This document shows positions 24,103 to 26,868 of a stretch of DNA of 26,868 nt, one piece after another. Below the pieces are notes generated by a model. The model saw nothing but the letters and a program-made list of their open reading frames with translations, did not search any database and was not told the origin of the DNA. Positions within the stretch are counted from its first letter, which is position 1. Each line of letters opens with the position of its first letter. Source of the stretch: Bordetella parapertussis (GTDB lineage Bacteria; Pseudomonadota; Gammaproteobacteria; Burkholderiales; Burkholderiaceae_B); assembly GCA_945872285.1 (NCBI GenBank), contig CAMBZR010000043.1:1-26868 (forward strand), read 5' to 3'. Position numbers and translations under genes: made by a program.

Positions 24103-25296
24103 ATGAAATTGCCTCTTGAGGGGCTCAAGATTCTTGATCTTAGTCACGCCTTGGCAGGCCCCTTTTGCTCGACCATGCTGGCTGATTATGGTGCGCAAGT
24201 CATCAAGATCGAGCCCCCCGGAAAAGGTGATATCGCTCGCGCTTGGGGCACAAAATTGCCTGGCGGTGAAACCGATTATTTTGTTGGGCTTCATCGTAAT
24301 AAACAAGGTATCGTGCTCGACTTAAAAAATGCCGAAGGCAAAGAGACTTTTTTGCGAATGGTCGAGCGCTGCGATGTGGTGCTTGAAAACTTTCGCCCTG
24401 GTACGCTCGTCAAGCTAGGGGTTGATTATGAAGTTGCGCGCAAGCGTAACCCCGGCATTATTTATTGTTCGATTTCAGGCTTTGGGCAAGATGGCCCTTA
24501 CCGAGATCGTCCGGCCCTTGATTTGATTGTGCAGGCTGAAAGCGGCATGATCAGCGCAACGGGCGATGAGGGTGGGCATGGTGCGCGTGCGGGCGTGTCG
24601 ATTGCAGATCTGACTGCGGGCATGAATGCTGCCTTAGGCATCATGATGGCTTTGCGCGCCAAAGACGCAACGGGTGTCGGGCAGTCGATCGATATTTCGA
24701 TGCTAGAAGGCCAGCTATCGCTGCTAAGTACCATGATCGGTGATTACTTCTCGACGGGCACTATTGCGGGCCCGATGGGCACGGCCTACAAGGCCTTGTT
24801 GCCGTATCAAACCTTTCGTACAAAAACACAAGACCTCGCCTTGGCGGTGGGTAGCGATAAGTTATGGCTCGAGTTTTGCCCGCTGATCGGTTGCTCTGAC
24901 ATGACACATGATCCTCGCTTTGCCACCAACAGCGCACGTATGCAAAATCGCAAAGCGTTGATTGACAGGCTGCAAGAGGTCTTTTTGACGCGTAGCTTCG
25001 CTGAGTGGGAAACCATCCTCGTTGGTGCTGGTATCCCAATGGGCTCGATCAATAACGTGAAGCAAGTGGTTGAGCACCCGCAAGTCGTCGCACGCGGCGC
25101 GATCGTTGATATGGTGCATCCACGTGCCGGTAACGTGCGCGTGGTGGGCGTGCCGATTCGCATGTCGGCAACGCCTGGGTCGGTACGTACACCGTCGCCT
25201 TCGCTGGGCGAGCATACTGAAGCGGTACTGAGTGATGTGCTTGGCATGACCACGAACGAAATCGAAACGCTCAGGGGCGCAGGTGGATTGGGTTGA
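24103..25296 (+). CDS. CaiB/BaiF family (family III) CoA-transferase
   Basis: The protein has 397 residues. Family III marks are LEGLKILDLSHALAGPFCST, YGAQVIKIEPPGKGD, ENFRPGTLVKLGVDYE and ISGFGQDGPY. The catalytic aspartate is in VSIADLTAGMNAALG (Asp169), equivalent to Asp169 of formyl-CoA transferase. These enzymes form interlocked homodimers and transfer CoA between organic acids via an aspartyl-CoA anhydride. It is the last gene of the plus-strand operon and ends 16 bases from the convergent ATPase gene, with no clear terminator between. Confidence 0.92.
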   Translation: MKLPLEGLKILDLSHALAGPFCSTMLADYGAQVIKIEPPGKGDIARAWGTKLPGGETDYFVGLHRNKQGIVLDLKNAEGKETFLRMVERCDVVLENFRPGTLVKLGVDYEVARKRNPGIIYCSISGFGQDGPYRDRPALDLIVQAESGMISATGDEGGHGARAGVSIADLTAGMNAALGIMMALRAKDATGVGQSIDISMLEGQLSLLSTMIGDYFSTGTIAGPMGTAYKALLPYQTFRTKTQDLALAVGSDKLWLEFCPLIGCSDMTHDPRFATNSARMQNRKALIDRLQEVFLTRSFAEWETILVGAGIPMGSINNVKQVVEHPQVVARGAIVDMVHPRAGNVRVVGVPIRMSATPGSVRTPSPSLGEHTEAVLSDVLGMTTNEIETLRGAGGLG

Positions 25297-25312
25297 GATG
25301 GATCGAAGATTT

Positions 25313-26500
25313 TCAGGCTGGTGTGAACTCTGGTATCGCGCGGATCATAAAGTCATCAAACAAAGGTACGGTAAAGGCCATCACGCCGTGGGCGGGGCTG
25401 TAAACCATCCCTTTCTTAATTAGCTTTGATCTAACTGGCCCTAGCCCTTTGAGCGGCAAGCCAAGCGCACTGGCGATATCGCTAGATCTGGGGTGAGTCG
25501 GCCCCAGATACGCCATTGCACGAAGAAAATGTTTTTCACCTGGGGTCAGTCGATCGAAACGCACACGAAAAAAATTCTTGTCCAGCCTTCTAATGACATC
25601 GGGCGTTGCATCCTGAACCACTTTTAGCGTAATCGGGCTTGTAGTCGCTGAGTTCCAGGCCTGGTACCCCCACTCTTGCAGAAAATAAGGGTAGCCTTGG
25701 GTTAAACGAAACACTTCTTGTAGGGCCGCATTATCAATCATTACACCCACAGCAGTCGCAGGGTCGCGCAGCGCTTTTGCAGAGTCTGATTCTGAAAGTG
25801 CGCCAACCTCAGGAAAATTGAACAATCGTTCGGCATAAGACTTTGACTCACCAGCCATACCGGCCAGCATGGGTAACCCTGACGCCAGTAAAACGAGTGG
25901 CAGTTGTTTTTGTTGCATCTTATGCATGGCCATGATCAGGGCGCCCAATTCTTTTGAGCTTAAATACTGAACTTCATCAATCAGGATCGCGACTGCAGTA
26001 TCCCGCTCTTGGGCGGCTTCTGCGATCGCCATAAAAAGGTTAGGAAGGTCAATTTCAAGGTCCCCGCTATCGGCGGTCCCAGTGGCGGGTTCGATATCTA
26101 AGCCTAGCGCAACATCGCCCACGGTGACCTTGATACCACCAATAAAGCTGCGCAGTACTGCAAGACCTCGTTTGACTTTATGGCCGACAGCAGTCATGCG
26201 GTCTAACTCGTGCAGCAAGCTTCGCAAAGCAGGGTAAATCAACTCACCAAGTGATTTGTCTGCGTGCGCCTCCAGCAATATCGTTTGATAGCCGGTATTT
26301 TTGGCGATACGTTCGATCTCGTTAAGAAGGACAGTTTTGCCAACGCCACGCAAACCGGTTAGCAGCAGGCTCTTTTCTGGCCTCTTTTGCTTGATACGTC
26401 CAAGAAGGATTGCAGACTCGGCTAAGATCGAGTCTCGGCCTACCAGTTCGGGCGGAGGGGATCCGGCACCAGGAGAAAAAGGGTTGTTGATGGGATCCAA
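25313..26500 (-). CDS. AAA ATPase with C-terminal winged-helix region
   Basis: The protein has 395 residues. Walker A is GLRGVGKT (49-56) and Walker B is AILIDEVQYL (Asp174, Glu175). The N-terminal NNPFSPGAGSPPPELVGRDS lead, the LTQGYPYFLQEWGYQAWN sensor region and a C-terminal winged helix (~315-395, RLTPGEKHFLRAMAYLG) resemble archaeal-type/STAND ATP-binding proteins (AAA_16 like). Its role is unknown; a regulator or DNA-linked switch is possible. The start is TTG at 26500, supported by AAAGGA five bases upstream; no ATG occurs before about residue 101, past the Walker A. It is divergent from the second ggt gene. Confidence 0.8.
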   Translation of the reverse strand: MDPINNPFSPGAGSPPPELVGRDSILAESAILLGRIKQKRPEKSLLLTGLRGVGKTVLLNEIERIAKNTGYQTILLEAHADKSLGELIYPALRSLLHELDRMTAVGHKVKRGLAVLRSFIGGIKVTVGDVALGLDIEPATGTADSGDLEIDLPNLFMAIAEAAQERDTAVAILIDEVQYLSSKELGALIMAMHKMQQKQLPLVLLASGLPMLAGMAGESKSYAERLFNFPEVGALSESDSAKALRDPATAVGVMIDNAALQEVFRLTQGYPYFLQEWGYQAWNSATTSPITLKVVQDATPDVIRRLDKNFFRVRFDRLTPGEKHFLRAMAYLGPTHPRSSDIASALGLPLKGLGPVRSKLIKKGMVYSPAHGVMAFTVPLFDDFMIRAIPEFTPA

Positions 26501-26685
26501 GGTAGTCCTTTGTTCAAACTGTTAATGCCTAGACTATTTGATCTAAATCTAAGCATTTATCAACTGTTCTATCAAAGTCTAACATTGTCTACCATATATT
26601 TGATAGGTTTGTTTAGATTTTAGTAGATTTTGATCGCTATTTTGTGCCTAAAACCTGAAAACGGTCAAAACTTTTTACTAACCCT
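26501..26685. promoter_or_regulatory. A+T-rich divergent control region with repeated TAGAYT(N)TTTGAT-like motifs
   Basis: Between the ATPase and the second ggt lie related motifs in both orientations. They are TAGACTATTTGAT (26530-26542), ATCAAAGTCTA (26571-26581, the reverse complement type) and TAGATTTTGAT (26624-26634). Further TCTA/TAGA steps lie around them (ATCTAAATCTA at 26541-26551, TTTGATAG at 26599-26606). The clustering suggests binding sites for a regulator of one or both genes. Promoter boxes could not be fixed with confidence. Confidence 0.4.
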
Positions 26686-26868
26686 ATGACAACCGTAAAC
26701 AAATCCTCAGCAGCAGACGCTACCTTTACCACCCGTCCCGAGATTGTCGGCACCTTTGGGGTTGTGGCCTCCACCCACTGGCTGGCCTCGCAAACCGCGA
26801 TGGGTATTCTTGAACAGGGCGGTAATGCCTTTGATGCGGCAGTGGCCGGTGGCTTTGTCTTACAAATT
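26686..26868 (+). CDS. ggt: Second gamma-glutamyltransferase family protein, 5' part only
   Basis: The ATG at 26686 opens a frame that runs off the window after 61 codons. After a ~22-residue polar leader (MTTVNKSSAADATFTTRPEI) it reads GTFGVVASTHWLASQTAMGI then LEQGGNAFDAAVAGGFVLQI. This is the conserved N-terminal segment of gamma-glutamyltransferases, the same block as ESGGNAFDAALATAF in the first ggt. The leader is not a signal peptide. The catalytic threonine lies beyond the window. The ATG lacks a strong ribosome-binding site. The two ggt genes flank the whole acyl-CoA region but differ clearly in sequence. Confidence 0.82.
   Translation, partial: MTTVNKSSAADATFTTRPEIVGTFGVVASTHWLASQTAMGILEQGGNAFDAAVAGGFVLQI

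Noticed and set aside
1..26868. CRISPR array, rRNA genes, prophage genes or replication origin
   Set aside because: No regularly spaced short repeats, rRNA motifs, phage structural proteins, integrase or DnaA-box cluster were seen.

Overview
The window looks like a chromosomal segment of a betaproteobacterium, probably order Burkholderiales. The clues are a Bug/TctC-type periplasmic receptor beside CoA-transferase genes, the clustered acyl-CoA catabolic genes, the Pho-regulated phn transporter and the IS3-family element. No rRNA or tRNA gene was found, so the taxonomy is an inference from gene content.

Layout. (1) 1-546: the right end of an IS3-family insertion sequence (inferred end at 233) sits against the remnant of a membrane-protein gene. 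(2) 560-6256: a cell-envelope sugar block that looks richer in A+T than the rest. It has a GT-C membrane glycosyltransferase on + (apparently frameshifted at its 3' end). Convergent to it on - are a polyprenyl-phosphate GT2, an extended SDR, a DegT/DnrJ/EryC1 aminotransferase and a methyltransferase. The set recalls the Arn logic: make an amino sugar, load it on a lipid carrier, transfer it outside the inner membrane. (3) 6590-7512: a hicAB toxin-antitoxin module flanked by two ~100 bp imperfect direct repeats. (4) 7581-12176: a phosphonate/phosphite-type ABC operon (phnD-phnC-phnE-phnE) on -, followed by an ACR3 arsenite exporter and preceded by a convincing Pho box. (5) 12342-14448: a gamma-glutamyltransferase gene between two remnants that look like the 3' ends of a phnE-like gene and a pit-type phosphate permease, closed by a strong terminator. 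(6) 14512-25296: two divergent acyl-CoA operons. The - arm is enoyl-CoA hydratase, SDR, CoA-transferase A and B, MaoC. The + arm is a thiolase-like protein lacking the usual Cys, its DUF35 partner, a duplicated alpha/beta-barrel protein, an MBL hydrolase, a Bug receptor, a fused A+B CoA-transferase and a CaiB/BaiF CoA-transferase. (7) 25313-26868: an AAA ATPase on -, and divergently the start of a second gamma-glutamyltransferase, with repeated TAGAYT(N)TTTGAT-like motifs between them.

How the parts may work together. The phn-ACR3 operon reads as a phosphate-starvation scavenging unit with built-in arsenic defence. The two central operons together look like uptake, CoA activation and beta-oxidation or retro-aldol degradation of an organic acid whose identity cannot be read from the sequence; this is the best candidate for an undescribed system. 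The many remnants (IS end, broken membrane protein, phnE and pit ends) show that the left half has been rearranged repeatedly.
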